A DNA stretch of 14,042 nt from an uncultured Eubacteriales bacterium (GTDB taxonomy: Bacteria; Bacillota; Clostridia; Lachnospirales; Lachnospiraceae): assembly GCA_902772745.1 (NCBI GenBank), contig CACYBV010000006.1:1-14042 (forward strand), read 5' to 3'. Positions 13,162 through 14,042 of the stretch are shown one piece after another. Each line of letters starts with the position of its first letter. Positions within the stretch are counted from its first letter, which is position 1. Below the pieces are notes generated by a model, which saw only the letters and a list, made by a program, of their open reading frames with translations, was not told the DNA's origin and made no database searches. A program made the position numbers and the translations under genes.

Positions 13162-14042
13162 TTACAGCGCCGAATACACAATCTCCAGAATCCTCGGCTG
13201 CAGTTCGTTCCCGAGGCTTGGGTTCGCGCTCTGGAAATAAACGATCGTGACTTCAGATTCCGGATCCATTGCGACCCAGGTGCCCCAGGCGCCTGCCCAG
13301 CCGAATTCACCGATCGAGGAGTTGAATCCGCCCGCGGGATCCATATGCGTGCGGACGCCGAGCCCGTAGCCGTAGCCCGCGAGATCCGGACTCCGGAATT
13401 CCGAAAGGGCGGTCTCGTTCAGGCGGTTTTTCGCCATCAGCTTAACTGTGCGCTTCCCGAGAACCGACACGCCGTCCAGCTCGCCCATCGTCATTGCCCG
13501 CGCGAATCTCGAGTAGTCTTCGAGGGTTCCGTACAGTCCTCCGCAGGCGGATTCAAAGTTCGGATCGAAGAAGAAGGCCGGCAGTTTTCCGGGCTTTCTC
13601 ACCCCGTTTTCAAAGTTATACAGCACCGCCTGACGGTCTTTTTTCTCCTCGGGAACAATAAAGAAAGTATCCTCCATCTGAAGAGGCTCGAAAATATTCT
13701 CTTTAAGATAAGTTCCGAAGGTCTTCCCGGTAATCGCCTCGATGAGAGCGCCGAGGATGTTGTGGCTGTCACCGTAGTAGAAGTGCTCGCCCGGGTCGAA
13801 ATTCCCGGGAATCCGGCCGCAGAGACGGGCATATTCCATGACATTGTAGCGGCCTTCCCGGAGAAGTTTCTGCACGCCCTCGGACATCTCCTTTCCGTTC
13901 AGCGTCGGCGTTTCCCAGCCGACCGAGATGCCGGACGTCATGTCGAAAAGGTGCCCGACGAGCACCGGACTTTTGGCGGGTCTTGTTTTGATGAAGCCGC
14001 GTCCGTCGGTATAATAGACCTGACGGTCCGCAAATTCCGGAA
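13162..14042 (-). CDS. Serine hydrolase of the class C beta-lactamase fold (partial, N-terminus beyond the window)
   Basis: The reading frame stays open from the stop at 13162 to the window edge, about 293 codons; the start and the SxxK nucleophile motif lie outside. Visible family features are SPVLVGHLFDMTSGIS, equivalent to the LLxHTSGL segment, and HFYYGDSHNILGALIE, equivalent to the YxN motif carrying the catalytic Tyr. ENIFEPLQMEDTFF follows, and the C-terminal GWAGAWGTWVAMDPE occupies the place of the KTG/HTG motif, as in EstB-like esterases. Such proteins are usually esterases, D-aminopeptidases or penicillin-binding relatives, so a beta-lactam resistance role should not be assumed. 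A GTG at 13965 is an internal codon and not the likely start, because the frame and homology-like sequence continue upstream. Its transcript probably ends at the hairpin at 13004-13031. Confidence 0.88.
   Translation of the reverse strand, partial: PEFADRQVYYTDGRGFIKTRPAKSPVLVGHLFDMTSGISVGWETPTLNGKEMSEGVQKLLREGRYNVMEYARLCGRIPGNFDPGEHFYYGDSHNILGALIEAITGKTFGTYLKENIFEPLQMEDTFFIVPEEKKDRQAVLYNFENGVRKPGKLPAFFFDPNFESACGGLYGTLEDYSRFARAMTMGELDGVSVLGKRTVKLMAKNRLNETALSEFRSPDLAGYGYGLGVRTHMDPAGGFNSSIGEFGWAGAWGTWVAMDPESEVTIVYFQSANPSLGNELQPRILEIVYSAL

Noticed and set aside
12741..13310. Minus-strand open frame of 189 codons spanning the serine hydrolase end, the intergenic gap and the metY start
   Set aside because: It is out of frame with both flanking genes, runs through the terminator, and has no family signature.
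13162..14042. Beta-lactamase resistance gene
   Set aside because: The fold is shared, but the motifs resemble EstB-like esterases and the SxxK region is outside the window, so a resistance claim is unsupported.

Overview
The window looks like chromosomal DNA of a fairly GC-rich Bacillota, most likely a Clostridia/Lachnospiraceae-type anaerobe. This rests on strong AGGAGG-type ribosome binding sites, a canonical sigma-A-type promoter, and family signatures typical of clostridial genomes: a YolD-like protein beside a UvrX-type Y-family polymerase, a YlmH S4 protein, and an AraM-type glycerol-1-phosphate dehydrogenase. This is pattern recognition only; no database search was possible. The window holds twelve protein genes, two cut by its edges. 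I see no tRNA, rRNA, CRISPR array or insertion sequence.

Left region (1-5851). A partial alpha/beta-hydrolase (carbohydrate-esterase-like) points left off the window. Divergent from it, behind a near-consensus promoter (TTGAAA-17 bp-TACAAT), lies a rightward unit: xylulokinase (xylB), an AraM-like sn-glycerol-1-phosphate dehydrogenase, and a 768-residue protein I cannot assign to a named family. That protein carries a DRHxGN / IDND motif pair resembling the catalytic core of PI3/PI4-kinase-like or HipA-like atypical kinases. The unit ends at a strong hairpin shared with the convergent leftward operon.

Middle region (5852-11535). A tightly packed leftward run of six genes, in transcription order: HAD-IIA sugar-phosphatase-like protein, UvrX/DinB-type translesion polymerase, YolD-like small protein, uridine kinase, a short cytoplasmic family 2 glycoside hydrolase, and YlmH. 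Junctions are 4-bp ATGA overlaps (twice), an 11-bp overlap, and gaps of 21 and 15 nt, so co-transcription and translational coupling are likely. The mix of DNA damage tolerance, nucleotide salvage, sugar hydrolysis and RNA binding has no obvious single theme.

Right region (11536-14042). A 72-bp imperfect palindrome resembling a REP/MITE-like repeat separates the operon from an O-acetylhomoserine sulfhydrylase-type gene (metY). MetY has a short leader in which a promoter-like extended -10 abuts an intrinsic terminator. The window ends inside a leftward serine hydrolase of the class C beta-lactamase fold, lacking its N-terminus.

The most interesting item is the 768-residue kinase-like protein (3508-5814), followed by the palindromic repeat and the pairing of xylulokinase with an enzyme of the archaeal lipid-glycerol type.
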